The notes beneath the pieces are model-generated. The model did no database searches. It was not told the DNA's origin and saw only the letters and a list, made by a program, of their open reading frames with translations. The translations under genes were made by a program, and so were the position numbers. Positions 41,594 to 52,534 of a DNA stretch of 64,000 nucleotides are shown in pieces (position 1 is the stretch's first letter; each line of letters begins with the position of its first letter). Source of the stretch: Pseudomonas taetrolens (GTDB lineage Bacteria; Pseudomonadota; Gammaproteobacteria; Pseudomonadales; Pseudomonadaceae); NCBI RefSeq assembly GCF_900475285.1, contig NZ_LS483370.1, positions 310,001 to 374,000 on the forward strand. The letters run 5' to 3'.

Positions 41594-42103
41594 ATGACTG
41601 CTCTCAAATACCTTCAGGCTTATCCCCAGACGTTACAGGATCAGGTGCGCCAACTGATCGAGCGTGACCAGTTGGGCAGTTACCTGAATGAACGATACCC
41701 ACAGCGTCATGCGGTGCAGAGTGACAAGGCCCTGTATGCCTACGCGCTTGAGCTCAAGCAGGAATACCTGCGCAATGCGCCGTCCTTCGACAAGGTGCTG
41801 TTCGACAATCGACTCGATCTGACGCACCGGGCGCTGGGCCTGCATACCACCATTTCTCGCGTGCAGGGCGGCAAGCTCAAGGCCAAGAAAGAACTGCGCG
41901 TTGCGTCCTTGTTCAAGGACGCGGCCCCCGAGTTTTTAAAAATGATCGTGGTCCATGAGCTGGCGCACCTCAAAGAGTCAGATCACAACAAGGCGTTTTA
42001 CAAACTGTGCGAGTACATGTTGCCGGGGTACCACCAGCTGGAGTTTGATCTGCGGGTTTACCTCACATGGCGTGATATGCAAGGCAAGCCCAAAGCGCTG
42101 TAG
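41594..42103 (+). CDS. YgjP-type (M48-like, DUF45) zinc metallopeptidase
   Basis: A 169-residue cytosolic protein with the zinc motif HELAHLKESDHNKAF (HExxH plus a downstream His) near residue 117-131, and C-terminal YKLCEYMLPGYHQLEFDLRVYLTW. No membrane segments, unlike true M48 HtpX. The start at MTALKYLQAYPQTL matches the family's usual N-terminus; the frame is open much further upstream, but that part is not family-like. There is no clear ribosome site. A -10-like TACACT lies at 41557-41562. Substrate unknown. Confidence 0.8.
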   Translation: MTALKYLQAYPQTLQDQVRQLIERDQLGSYLNERYPQRHAVQSDKALYAYALELKQEYLRNAPSFDKVLFDNRLDLTHRALGLHTTISRVQGGKLKAKKELRVASLFKDAAPEFLKMIVVHELAHLKESDHNKAFYKLCEYMLPGYHQLEFDLRVYLTWRDMQGKPKAL

Positions 42104-42142
42104 CCACTGCAGGTCGCGAGTACCACTTGAATGGAGTTCTGA

Positions 42143-42439
42143 ATGGAAGTCAGCAAAACCAAAAGCAGTTTTTATCGGCGTCTGTACGTGGCTTGGTTGA
42201 TTGACAGTCAGACGGCCAGCAGCGTCCCGGCATTGACGGAGCTGACCGGCATGCCACGGCGCACCGCGCAGGACACCATCGCTGCGCTGGCTGACCTGGA
42301 TATCGTGTGCGAGTTCGAGCAGCAAGATGGCGCCCGTAACCACGCCGGACGCTATCGGATTCTCAGCTGGGGCCCGGTCGACAAACACTGGGTCGATCAG
42401 CACCTGGTGCAGATCAGGCAGGTGCTGGGCTACCCCTGA
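42143..42439 (+). CDS. Small winged-helix DNA-binding protein
   Basis: A 98-residue protein of wHTH type: helix-turn-helix part SVPALTELTGMPRRTAQDTIAALADLDIVCEFEQQ followed by a wing-like GRYRILSWGPVD. GGAGTT precedes the ATG. It lies 39 bases after the peptidase gene, perhaps co-transcribed. Such stand-alone domains are annotated as hypothetical; the target is unknown. Confidence 0.75.
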   Translation: MEVSKTKSSFYRRLYVAWLIDSQTASSVPALTELTGMPRRTAQDTIAALADLDIVCEFEQQDGARNHAGRYRILSWGPVDKHWVDQHLVQIRQVLGYP

Positions 42440-42445
42440 CAGGCC

Positions 42446-42898
42446 TCAGCCCAAACGCATGCCGATATGGGGAATGCCATCTTCGAGAAAGGTGTCACCC
42501 TCGGCACGGAAGCCGTGTTGAGCATAAAAGTTCTGCAGGTGGGTTTGGGCGGACAAGAAGATGGGCTGCCCGGGCCAGTACTCTTCAGCATTTTCCAGGG
42601 CCTTGCTGATCAGCGTATGGCCGAGCTTTTGGTCACGTGCCTGAGGCGCGATGATCACTCGGCCAATCACCACATCGCCACCCTGGGACTCGGGATCTAA
42701 CAGGCGGGCATAGGCAACCAACTGATCGTCCTGCCAGCCCATCAAATGCAGGGTGTCGCCTGACAAGTCTTGCCCGTCAACGTCCTGGTATGCGCATTTC
42801 TGTTCGACGACGAACACTTCCGAACGTAATTCCAGCACCGCGTAAAGTTGCTCTTTGCCCAGGTCGTTATGGTGTTTGCAGATCCAGTCAATGGTCAC
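42446..42898 (-). CDS. elaA: ElaA-type GNAT acetyltransferase
   Basis: A 150-residue GNAT-fold protein: LYAVLELRSEVFVVEQKCAYQDVDGQDL typical of ElaA, the acetyl-CoA loop VIIAPQARDQKLGHTLI, and the end FYAQHGFRAEGDTFLEDGIPHIGMRL. The acceptor substrate is not known. Convergent with the winged-helix gene, gap of 6 bases. Confidence 0.88.
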   Translation of the reverse strand: MTIDWICKHHNDLGKEQLYAVLELRSEVFVVEQKCAYQDVDGQDLSGDTLHLMGWQDDQLVAYARLLDPESQGGDVVIGRVIIAPQARDQKLGHTLISKALENAEEYWPGQPIFLSAQTHLQNFYAQHGFRAEGDTFLEDGIPHIGMRLG

Positions 42899-42971
42899 GT
42901 TCTAGTCCCGAAAGAGTGAGGTATACCCCGATACTAGGCGCGATGCGGTCTGGCGCCAAGTCACGGTGTTT

Positions 42972-45146
42972 CTACTCTGCCTTGATCAGGTGCGCGGCCA
43001 GGGTGCGCAGGGGGCCGAGTTGACGGCAGATCAATGCCAGCTGGGTCTGTACCAGACGCTGGTTTTCGTCGATGTCATCCGGCATTTGCTCCAGCTCGCT
43101 GGCCAGCGCTTCTTCCTCATCGCTCTGCACGTCCACAGGCTGCTTGGCGGCCAGGCCCTGGGCGATCACATCGATGCTATCGGCGATGCGCTGCCCGGCG
43201 CCCTCGATCAGTTGCTGGCGCAGTTCGTCTGGCAGTTGCGTGTCGCGGTGCGCACCAAGGCCCGACAAATAACTGAGCAAGGTGTGTGACAACACCAGGA
43301 AGCGGAAGCCCATGTCAGCATCCTTACGGAAATGCCCCGGTTCCATCAGCATGTTGGCCAGAGTGGTCGACAGCGCGGCATCGGCGTTGTGCGCGTTGCG
43401 GCGCGCCAGTCGATAAGCCAGGTCGTCGCTTTTGCCGTGGGCATATTGCTGCATGATCTGGCGCAGGTACTGGCTGTTGCAGCTCAAGGTATTGGCCAGC
43501 ACCTGGTTGAGACGGCGCCCCTGCCAGTCGGGCAAGAACAGGAACACAGCGGCCGCAGCAATCACGCTGCCGACCAGGGTGTCGAACAGGCGCGGCAAGA
43601 ACAGCCCGTAACCATCGCCCACCTGATTGAAGCAAAACAGCACCATTAACGTAATGGCAGCGGTGCTTAAGGTGTAGCGCGTGGTGCGGTTGATAAAGAA
43701 CACCACCCCGGCCGCGACGGCGAACATCGACTGGATCAGCGGGTTGGGGAACAGATCGAACAGCGCCCAGCCCAAGGCCAGGCCAAAGGCAGTGCCGACG
43801 ATCCGCTGACTGAATTTGCGCCGTGTGGCGCCGTAGCTTGGCTGGCACACAAACAGCGTGGTCAGGATGATCCAGTAGCCTTGAGTCGGGTGGATCCAGT
43901 GCACCATCGCAAAGCCTGTGCACAGCGCCAGCGGCAGGCGCAGGGCGTGACGGAAGATCAGGGACGTGGGCGTCAGGTGTTGACGCAGCCGCGACCACAC
44001 ATCCTTGAGGGTGCGCGGTGAGCGATCCAGCAGGCTGCTGTCGGTGGCATCCGCCAGAGTGTCGGGGTTGCTGGCGTCGCTGAGCAAGCGGTCCAGTGTG
44101 CCAAGGTTGGCGGCCAGTGCACGCAGCGAACGCAAGAGTCCGCGCCAGGCCGGATTGCTCTGGACGCGCAAATGTTCCAGTGAGGCGTGCAAGTCGGTCA
44201 GTGCCTCGGCAAAACTGTCGTCATAGATAAACGGCTGGCGCAGCTTGATCGAGTCTGAAAGACGCTGACAGGCGACGCCTTGCTGGCGCAGCAAACGCTG
44301 ACAGCGGAACATCACGTCGCTGTGAAAGAAAGCATCTGCCAAGGCGTTGTAGGGGTAATGCGACGAGCTGGCGCGTTCGTGGATGTCCTGCGCGAGGAAG
44401 TACAGTTTCAGGTAGCGGCTGAGTTTTGATCCCGGTCGAGAGTTTCCGACGCGGTGCAGGATGATTTCCTTGGCGGTGTTCAGTGCGGCCACGACCCTGC
44501 CGTTTTGCTGAGCCAGCTCCAGTCGCCGGGCCTCCACATCAAGATTGCGGACAGGCTCGAACAGCGATGATTTGAGTTTGAGGTACAGCCCCAGCTCCCA
44601 AAACAATCGCGCCAGGCTTTGCTGCACCGGTTGATTGGAAAACAGTGCCTGCCACAGCACTGACAGCAGCCCGTACCACGCAGCGCCTGCGACCAGCAGC
44701 AAGGGCTCGTGCCAGAAATCGATGACCTGGCCACCGCGCTGGTCGACGCCGATCATCGTGTATACCGCGAGAATCAGCGTCGCCGAGGCAATGGCGCCAT
44801 AGCGTTCACCCAGCGCACCGAGCATGGTCAGGCCAAAGCTGGCCAGTGCCAGGGCGCAGACCATCAACCAGGGGTAGGGGAATAACAGCTCGACGCTGAA
44901 GGCGGCAGCGCTGAAGCACACCAGTGTCACCAGCAGTGCATTGAGGCGGCCTTGCCAGCTGTCATCCGTCTCGGACAGTGCGCTGGCAATGACCCCGAGG
45001 AACAACGGGATCAACAGCGTCATTTCGTCTTGATACCAGCAAAAAGCCATGCTGCCGGTCAGGGCGACAAATACCCGAACGCTGTAACTGAACTTATCCC
45101 GCGCCCACAGGCGGCGCAGTGAATGCCGAAAGCTTTTCGATGACAT
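42972..45146 (-). CDS. yccS: YccS-family inner membrane transporter (FUSC type)
   Basis: A 724-residue protein with two clusters of hydrophobic helices: about residues 25-170 (VFVALTGSMAFCWY..., TLILAVYTMIGV) and about 395-520 (ALCTGFAMVHWIHPTQGYWIILTTLFVCQPSYGATRRKFSQRIVGT). Each is followed by a long soluble helical part. This is the YccS/FUSC layout (TIGR01666-like), related to aromatic acid efflux AaeB. The role is presumed efflux; the substrate is unknown. The start MSSKSFRHSLRRLW gives the usual N-terminus. A REP hairpin lies upstream. Confidence 0.88.
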   Translation of the reverse strand: MSSKSFRHSLRRLWARDKFSYSVRVFVALTGSMAFCWYQDEMTLLIPLFLGVIASALSETDDSWQGRLNALLVTLVCFSAAAFSVELLFPYPWLMVCALALASFGLTMLGALGERYGAIASATLILAVYTMIGVDQRGGQVIDFWHEPLLLVAGAAWYGLLSVLWQALFSNQPVQQSLARLFWELGLYLKLKSSLFEPVRNLDVEARRLELAQQNGRVVAALNTAKEIILHRVGNSRPGSKLSRYLKLYFLAQDIHERASSSHYPYNALADAFFHSDVMFRCQRLLRQQGVACQRLSDSIKLRQPFIYDDSFAEALTDLHASLEHLRVQSNPAWRGLLRSLRALAANLGTLDRLLSDASNPDTLADATDSSLLDRSPRTLKDVWSRLRQHLTPTSLIFRHALRLPLALCTGFAMVHWIHPTQGYWIILTTLFVCQPSYGATRRKFSQRIVGTAFGLALGWALFDLFPNPLIQSMFAVAAGVVFFINRTTRYTLSTAAITLMVLFCFNQVGDGYGLFLPRLFDTLVGSVIAAAAVFLFLPDWQGRRLNQVLANTLSCNSQYLRQIMQQYAHGKSDDLAYRLARRNAHNADAALSTTLANMLMEPGHFRKDADMGFRFLVLSHTLLSYLSGLGAHRDTQLPDELRQQLIEGAGQRIADSIDVIAQGLAAKQPVDVQSDEEEALASELEQMPDDIDENQRLVQTQLALICRQLGPLRTLAAHLIKAE

Positions 45147-45249
45147 GTAGTGGCGATGCCTTGCGAGTCGTGTCGCTAAATTGAGCCAGTTGTGACGACA
45201 GTGCAATGGCACTGTTCACATCCCGCACAAAATATTTTTTGGCATCTGG

Positions 45250-45280
45250 CTGTAGCCGCGGCCCACGGCAGCGGCTACAG
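45250..45280. repeat. Single REP-type hairpin
   Basis: CTGTAGCCGC...GCGGCTACAG, just downstream of the flavoprotein stop on the minus strand and upstream of yccS. Confidence 0.75.
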
Positions 45281-45290
45281 AGGGTCTGTA

Positions 45291-46469
45291 TCAGACGAAC
45301 TGTGCCGCTGCGTAGCCAGACGCCCACGCCCATTGAAAGTTGAACCCGCCCAGATGGCCGCTGACATCCAGCACTTCACCGACAAAATACAGCCCCGGAC
45401 TTTTTAGCGACTCCATGGTCTTGGACGACACTTCACGGGTATCGACACCGCCCAGCGTCACTTCTGCCGTGCGATAGCCTTCGGTACCCGCCGGGACGAC
45501 CTTCCAGCACGCCAGCTTGTCAGCCACGTCGGCCAGTTCACCCGGTGTGTACTGCTTCATCGGCTTGGACGCAAACCAGTGTTCGGCCAGCAAGTTCGCC
45601 ATCTTTTTGGTGAAAATCTCACCGAGCAGGGTTTTCAGCTCGCTGTTCGGGCGTTCGGCCTGTTGTGTGTGCAGCCAGTTCAACGCGTCGAGGTCGGGCA
45701 GCAGGTTGATTTCGACCGTATCGCCGGAGTTCCAGAACGACGATATCTGCAAAATTGCCGGCCCGCTCAAACCGCGGTGGGTGAACAGGATGTTCTCGCG
45801 AAAGCTCTGGTCGTTGCAGCTCACAAGGCAATCCACCGAGGTCCCCGACAGCTCGGTGCAGATATCTTTGAGCTGGTCGGTGATGGTGAACGGTACTAAA
45901 CCGGCGCGGGTAGGGAGTAAGGCATGACCAAACTGCTTGGCTACCTGATAGCCGAAACCGGTGGCGCCCAGAGTGGGAATCGACAAGCCGCCGGTAGCGA
46001 TCACCAGCGACTGGCAGTTCAGTTGATCCAGGGTGGTCTTCAGGCTGTAGCCGCTGTCGGTTTTTTCGATCTGCTCCACGGAGGTGTCCAGGTGCAGGCT
46101 GACGCCCGCCTGTTTGCACTCGTCGAGCAGCATTTCGAGGATGTCGCTGGATTTGTTATCGCAGAACAGCTGGCCGAGTTTTTTCTCGTGATACGGCACG
46201 CCGTGCTTGCACACCAGTTCGATGAAATCCCACTGGGTGTAGCGCGCCAGGGCCGACTTGCAGAAGTGCGGGTTCTGCGACAGGAAATTGTTGGGTTCGG
46301 TGTACATGTTGGTGAAGTTGCAGCGGCCACCGCCCGACATGAGGATCTTTTTGCCCGCCTTGTTGGCGTGGTCGATCAGCATGACCTTGCGCCCACGACC
46401 GGCAGCGGTCAGCGCGCACATCAAACCTGCGGCGCCAGCGCCAATAATCACAACGTCGGTAGAGCGCAA
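45291..46469 (-). CDS. HI0933/YhiN-family FAD-dependent oxidoreductase
   Basis: A 392-residue flavoprotein: N-terminal VVIIGAGAAGLMCALTAAGRGRKVMLIDHANKAGKKILMSGGGRCNFTN, the HI0933 signature, then LVIATGGLSIPTLGATGFGYQVAKQFGH and a C-terminal GLYFVGEVLDVSGHLGGFNFQWAWASGYAAA closing the FAD fold. The start is a TTG with GAGGA seven bases upstream, and it aligns at the usual family N-terminus; no nearer ATG is available. The reaction is unknown; names such as aminoacetone oxidase are used for relatives. Confidence 0.87.
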   Translation of the reverse strand: MRSTDVVIIGAGAAGLMCALTAAGRGRKVMLIDHANKAGKKILMSGGGRCNFTNMYTEPNNFLSQNPHFCKSALARYTQWDFIELVCKHGVPYHEKKLGQLFCDNKSSDILEMLLDECKQAGVSLHLDTSVEQIEKTDSGYSLKTTLDQLNCQSLVIATGGLSIPTLGATGFGYQVAKQFGHALLPTRAGLVPFTITDQLKDICTELSGTSVDCLVSCNDQSFRENILFTHRGLSGPAILQISSFWNSGDTVEINLLPDLDALNWLHTQQAERPNSELKTLLGEIFTKKMANLLAEHWFASKPMKQYTPGELADVADKLACWKVVPAGTEGYRTAEVTLGGVDTREVSSKTMESLKSPGLYFVGEVLDVSGHLGGFNFQWAWASGYAAAQFV

Positions 46470-46508
46470 AGCGGTGTCCTCACAAAATTCATAGTCAATC
46501 CAAACCTA

Positions 46509-46597
46509 ATGTGGGAGCGGGCTTGCCCGCGATTGCCGCACCTCGGTGATTCAGATGAACCGGAGTGTGTGCATCGCGAGCAAGCCAGCTCCCACAT
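46509..46597. repeat. GGAGCGGGCTTGC-type inverted repeat pair
   Basis: ATGTGGGAGCGGGCTTGC at the left and GCAAGCCAGCTCCCACAT at the right, the second palindromic repeat family of this genome, located between two minus-strand genes. Confidence 0.75.
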
Positions 46598-46623
46598 TTG
46601 ATCGCCAGTGTTCAGGCGATCTT

Positions 46624-48009
<1,386 letters not shown>

Positions 48010-48110
48010 GAGACTGGCCTGCAAAACAAAATGTCGCGCAGTGTACCAGTCCCATGGCCTTCGCCAGAACATTCTGGACGAGAAGTCATCCGCAGCCGCT
48101 CGAAAACCGC

Positions 48111-49541
48111 TTAATGATCCAGTTCGTGTTCCGAGTTGGCTTTGGGTTTACGGCCGTCCTGGGGTGACAGTTGCAGGAAAATGGCTGCTGCGAGCATCGC
48201 CATGATCCCGACAGTCAAGAAGGTCAGCTGGAACGCCCCGAGCACGGTGTCTACACCATCGCCGCTGTTGTCCCCGGTGAAACCGCCGAGCAAGGCTCCG
48301 GCGCAGGCCACTCCCAGACTCAGCGACAATTGCGCCACCACCGAGAGCAAGCTGTTGCCGCTGCTGGCGCTGGCATCATCAAGGTCGATCAGGGTCACGG
48401 TGTTCATCGCCGTGAACTGCAATGAGTTGATGGCGCCCAGTACAGCCAGCATTCCCAGCAATAACGGGTAGGGCGTGTGTTCCGTCACCAGGCCCATGCT
48501 GGCCAGCATCAGGCCCAGCGCCAGCGTGTTTCCCGTGAGCACGGAGCGGTAACCGAAACGTTCGATCAACGGTCGTGCGCCCCATTTCGCCAGCATGGCG
48601 GCAGCCGCCAGCGGCAGCATGCTCATCCCGGCCTGGGACGGTGAGTAACCCAGGGCAACTTGTAGCAGTAATGGCACCAGGAACGGCAATGCACCACTGC
48701 CGAGGCGGGCAAACAGATTGCCCAGGATGCCGACAGCGAAGGTCTTGGTTTTAAACAGTGTCGGGGAAAATAGCGGATTGCTGATAGCGCCCGCCCGCAA
48801 CCAGTACGCCGCGAGACACGCCATGCCTGCGAACAGCAGCAACATGACCCGCAGGTGCGGCATGTGCAGTTCGCCCAGACCCTCCATGGCGATGGTGATG
48901 AACACCATTGCCGCACCAAACAGCACAAAGCCCAGGCTGTCGAATCGGGTCCGTTCGCTGCCGCGCAGATCCGGAATAAAGTGCCACACGGCCCAGCAGC
49001 CGAGCATGCCCACCGGCAGGTTGATCAAAAAAATCCAGTGCCAGCTCAGGTACTGCACCATCCAGCCGCCCATGGTCGGGCCGATCAGAGGCCCGAGCAG
49101 GCCCGGAATGGTGATGAATCCCATGATGCGTACCAGCTCCGAACGAGGGTAAGCCTTGAGTACCACCAATCGGCCTATGGGCAGCATCAAGGCACCGCCA
49201 AGGCCTTGAATGACGCGTGCGCCGATCAGTTGGTCCAGGGTGCCCGACAGTGCGCAGAGTAACGAGCCGAAACTGAAGAGTAGGATGGCGCTGAAGAAGA
49301 TTTTCTTGGTGCCGAAGCGGTCGGCGATCCAGCCCGACGCCGGGATCAGTAATGCCACGGTGAGCATGTAGGCAACAATCACCCCTTGCATGCGCAACGG
49401 GTTTTCGTCGAGGTCGCGTGCCATGTCGGGCAGGGCAGTATTCAGGATCGTACCGTCAAGCGACTGCATGAAAAACGCGATGGCCACCACCCACGGCAAC
49501 CAGCGCAAGGTTTCAGGACTCAGAACCGGGCGTACGGGCAT
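48111..49541 (-). CDS. mdtD: DHA2-family multidrug MFS transporter, MdtD-like
   Basis: A 476-residue inner-membrane protein with about fourteen hydrophobic segments. Family motifs: VAIAFFMQSLDGTILNTALPDMARDL (helix 1, DHA2), GWIADRFGTKKIFFSAI (motif A), VIQGLGGALMLPIGRLVVLKAYPRSE, and GPTMGGWMVQYLSWHWIFLINLPVG (motif C). Proton-driven drug or metabolite export. AGAGGTT precedes the ATG. It stands alone without an MFP partner, like MdtD in relatives. Substrate unknown. Confidence 0.88.
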   Translation of the reverse strand: MPVRPVLSPETLRWLPWVVAIAFFMQSLDGTILNTALPDMARDLDENPLRMQGVIVAYMLTVALLIPASGWIADRFGTKKIFFSAILLFSFGSLLCALSGTLDQLIGARVIQGLGGALMLPIGRLVVLKAYPRSELVRIMGFITIPGLLGPLIGPTMGGWMVQYLSWHWIFLINLPVGMLGCWAVWHFIPDLRGSERTRFDSLGFVLFGAAMVFITIAMEGLGELHMPHLRVMLLLFAGMACLAAYWLRAGAISNPLFSPTLFKTKTFAVGILGNLFARLGSGALPFLVPLLLQVALGYSPSQAGMSMLPLAAAAMLAKWGARPLIERFGYRSVLTGNTLALGLMLASMGLVTEHTPYPLLLGMLAVLGAINSLQFTAMNTVTLIDLDDASASSGNSLLSVVAQLSLSLGVACAGALLGGFTGDNSGDGVDTVLGAFQLTFLTVGIMAMLAAAIFLQLSPQDGRKPKANSEHELDH

Positions 49542-49573
49542 AGAACCTCTGTGTTATTGGCGATACCTGGTCG

Positions 49574-49719
49574 TCGTAGCCGCTGAGGAGCGGAGCGAGG
49601 CTGCGTCTGGCGGCGTAGCCGTCATAAAGTCAGGTTGCACGGTGTGACAGCACAACCCCGTACACAGGATTCGCGATCGCTTGGCAATAGAACGCAGCCT
49701 CGCTCCTCAGCGGCTACGA
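49574..49719. repeat. REP-type inverted pair upstream of mdtD
   Basis: TCGTAGCCGCTGAGGAGCGGAGCGAGGCTGCG mirrored by CGCAGCCTCGCTCCTCAGCGGCTACGA (core positions 49574-49605 and 49693-49719), the longest near-perfect pair in the window. Confidence 0.8.
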
Positions 49720-49726
49720 GAATCAT

Positions 49727-51064
49727 TTAAAGCGTCAACGTCAGTTTTTTAATCAAAGCGCCCGGCAGCAGATTCGACGCGGTCTGGCGCTGGTCGTAGG
49801 TGCTTGCCGATAGCAGCAATTCACGCTCGCTCGTCAGGGCTTCAAGTTGCGAACCCAGCAGACTATAGACGCTGTCATCAAAGCGCATGGTGTTGACCGG
49901 CGCCTTTATTTCGCCGTTCTCGACCCAAAAGGTTGCGAAGCGGGTCATGCCGGTCAGGCGGGCGGCTGGCTGGTCCGAGTAGTTCAGGTACCACAGGTTG
50001 CTGATATACAGCCCGGTACCCAATTGCTTGAGGACATCGGCCTGCGCAAGCGTGCCCGGCGCCATTGCCAGCGCACTGGGCGCTTCGCCCCACGGTGCGC
50101 CGTTGACCTCAAGGCCATATTCCGCCGCGCTGCGCGAACCCACCAGTTGTTGCAACGCGCGGCCCTCTTTGACCAGTGACAGATCCCGGCGCGGATAGCC
50201 TTCGCCGGAAAATGCCGGGCTCAACGATTGGCTGACCTGCTCATCCAGAGAGACCAGAGGGCTCAGGTGAGCATCCCCGGCATAGAGCTTTTGCAGTGGG
50301 CTGGATTTGCTGGCCAGCGCCTGGGCAGAAAAACCGCCCCAGCAGAGCATGCTCATGACTTCTTCCAGCGCGGCTGGGGCAAGGTAGGCGCGGTACTCAC
50401 CCGGTGCCAGTGTATGCAGCGGACGCTCTAGAAACTCAAGCTGTTCGCGGGCCAGTTGCATGCGCCGGGCGAAGCGCTGGCTGTCCCAGTCCGCGCCAGC
50501 ATAGCTGGCTTTCACCGCTTGGCTGTTGCTGTGAAACAGGCTCCAGTCGAAGTTGAAGCTGTTGGCTTGATGCCAGCCGAACGCGCCGGCAGAGCTGGCG
50601 TAGCCGTAGCTGATCGGTCCGCTGGCATAAAAGCCCACCAGGTCTACGCCTTGGGCGGCGCGGCGGATCTCCTCCAGCACCCGGCCGGTTTCCGGCAGCG
50701 GCTGGTCTTGCACCTGGTGGCTGTGCCAGGGTTCGGCATTGAGCAGTAAGTACGGGTCTGCAGGCAACAGCGGCAAGGTTTCACGCAGTTGTTGCAAGGC
50801 TTCGGTCAGCCGTTGCCGGTCTGCGGCTGGCTCGCCGGCCAGTGTGATGCGGACATCCGCATGACGACCGTCGTTGATCAGCTTCAGGTTCAGGCTGGCT
50901 TGCTGCACCTGGCCAGCCTGGCGCACCTGGCCCCGGTTGAAACGAATGAATTCCGAGGCTTCGGCGTCGTAGCCCAGTGTGAATTGCTCGGGGGCTTTGA
51001 TTGTCTGGCGCAGCCACTGCACCAGCGCATCGAACTGCTCGGCCTGACTCAACGGGGTACTCAT
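49727..51064 (-). CDS. PmbA/TldE-like subunit of an atypical TldD/TldE protease pair
   Basis: A 445-residue TldD/PmbA-family protein without the zinc HExxxH motif, so it would be the non-catalytic TldE-type partner. Family features are residues such as FNRGQVRQAGQVQQASLNLKL near 40-60 and the C-terminal GLYISNLWYLNYSDQPAARLTGMTRFATFWVENGEI. The ATG overlaps the stop of the preceding tldD-like gene by one base (TGATG), indicating coupled synthesis as for a heterodimer. TldD/E unfold and degrade or trim peptides (microcin maturation, CcdA). This pair is a second type distinct from the chromosomal tldD and pmbA genes common in Pseudomonas; its substrate is unknown. Confidence 0.8.
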   Translation of the reverse strand: MSTPLSQAEQFDALVQWLRQTIKAPEQFTLGYDAEASEFIRFNRGQVRQAGQVQQASLNLKLINDGRHADVRITLAGEPAADRQRLTEALQQLRETLPLLPADPYLLLNAEPWHSHQVQDQPLPETGRVLEEIRRAAQGVDLVGFYASGPISYGYASSAGAFGWHQANSFNFDWSLFHSNSQAVKASYAGADWDSQRFARRMQLAREQLEFLERPLHTLAPGEYRAYLAPAALEEVMSMLCWGGFSAQALASKSSPLQKLYAGDAHLSPLVSLDEQVSQSLSPAFSGEGYPRRDLSLVKEGRALQQLVGSRSAAEYGLEVNGAPWGEAPSALAMAPGTLAQADVLKQLGTGLYISNLWYLNYSDQPAARLTGMTRFATFWVENGEIKAPVNTMRFDDSVYSLLGSQLEALTSERELLLSASTYDQRQTASNLLPGALIKKLTLTL

Positions 51065-52506
51065 CAGGCATCGCCTCCAAACACATCAATTTGACTGAAT
51101 ACACAGGCAGGAGACGCATGCCCGACACGAATCACCTGATTGGGTTCGCCCTTGCCACAGTTCGGCGTACCCAGGACCTTAAAGGTACTGGCGTCGCCTA
51201 CGGCCTTGAGGTTGCGCCAGAACTGGTCGGAAATACCCCGGTAATTCGGGTTTTTCACCACGCCCTTGAGCTCCCCTTGTTCGATCAACTGGCCCCATTC
51301 GCAGCCGAACTGGAATTTGTTGCGCGCATCATCAATTGACCAGGAGCGGTTGGTGGCCATCAGAATCCCGCTTTCGATACCGCCAATCAGTTGGGCCATC
51401 GATCGATCGCCAGGCTCGATATTGAGGTTGGCCATACGGTCAATCGGCGGCCGGTTCCAGCCGCAAGCGCGGCTGTTGGCCACCCCGTCCAGGCCCGAGC
51501 GGAATTGCGACAGCGCTCCGCCCAGTGGGCGTAACAGCAAGCCTTCGCGGATCAGGAACTCCTTGCGTGCCGGCGTCCCGTCGTCGTCATGGCTGTAGCT
51601 GGCGAGTTGTTCGGGGATGCTGGGGTCGAACGTCACGTTCAGCAGGTTCGAGCCATATTGCAGGCTGCCAAAGTCGCTGGTTTTGACGAAGCTGGTGCCC
51701 GCGTAGTTGCGTTCGTCACCGAGGATGCGATCCAGCTCCAGCGGATGACCGATGGATTCGTGGATCTGCAGAATCATCTGGTCGGGCATCAGCAGCAGGT
51801 CACGTTTGCCGACCGGGGCGTTGGGCGCCATCAACAACTGCAGCGCTTGCTCGGCCACTTTGGGTCCCGAGCCAATCAGCCCGCAACGGCCAATCACGTC
51901 AGCACCGCCTTGCTGGCCAAAGTTTTCGCGACCCAGGCTGCGGGTCTGACTGTCCTGGCCGTCATAGGCCGTGACACTCATCCCGGGGTAGACAAAGCGC
52001 TGTGCCTGACGCAGCTCGGCGCCGGCGCTATTGAGGTAAATCTGCTCGACATGATTGAGGCCGAGCGAGACATCCCAGCTCACCAGCCGCTCGTCCTTCG
52101 GGACTGCCGCTGACTCGACGCGGAGTAACTCAAAACAGTCGCCCAGGGACGGGAATGCCTGCTCGAGATTGGGTGAGCAGTAATCGGCGCGGGCCTGGGA
52201 TACGGGTTCCTGGCTGAGGTCGAGCAAGGCGTGGGCGGCGATCAGCTGCGCCTGGCCTTCTGCAAGTTCCAGTGCGGCCTGCAGACCGTTTTGCGACAGG
52301 TCATTGGTGGCGGCATAGGCTTCGACGCCCTTGACCCGTACGGTCAGCATCGCGCCCTGATCATGCTTGAAGGAAGGAGGTTCTGCGACGTTCTTGCGTA
52401 CCGACAGGTATTGCCCGGATTCGCGGACATAACGCAGGGAAAAGAACTCGGCCCGGGTGCGTAGTGCGGCAAAGCGCTGCTTGAGCTGAGGATAGAAATC
52501 GAACAT
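51064..52506 (-). CDS. TldD-like zinc metalloprotease, catalytic subunit
   Basis: A 480-residue TldD-family protein with the zinc site HESIGH at 249-254 and a C-terminal Cys450 in GTPNCGKGEP that probably gives the further metal ligand. The motif region reads LMPDQMILQIHESIGHPLELDRILGDERNYAGTSFV; the later GIESGILMATNRSWSIDDARNKFQFGCEWGQLI is also TldD-like. Forms a pair with the overlapping pmbA-like gene. GGAGG lies 7 bases before the ATG. A role in peptide degradation or maturation is inferred from the family; no precursor peptide gene was found beside it. Confidence 0.85.
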   Translation of the reverse strand: MFDFYPQLKQRFAALRTRAEFFSLRYVRESGQYLSVRKNVAEPPSFKHDQGAMLTVRVKGVEAYAATNDLSQNGLQAALELAEGQAQLIAAHALLDLSQEPVSQARADYCSPNLEQAFPSLGDCFELLRVESAAVPKDERLVSWDVSLGLNHVEQIYLNSAGAELRQAQRFVYPGMSVTAYDGQDSQTRSLGRENFGQQGGADVIGRCGLIGSGPKVAEQALQLLMAPNAPVGKRDLLLMPDQMILQIHESIGHPLELDRILGDERNYAGTSFVKTSDFGSLQYGSNLLNVTFDPSIPEQLASYSHDDDGTPARKEFLIREGLLLRPLGGALSQFRSGLDGVANSRACGWNRPPIDRMANLNIEPGDRSMAQLIGGIESGILMATNRSWSIDDARNKFQFGCEWGQLIEQGELKGVVKNPNYRGISDQFWRNLKAVGDASTFKVLGTPNCGKGEPNQVIRVGHASPACVFSQIDVFGGDA

Positions 52507-52534
52507 GCACAGACCTCCGGAAAACGTATAGGTC

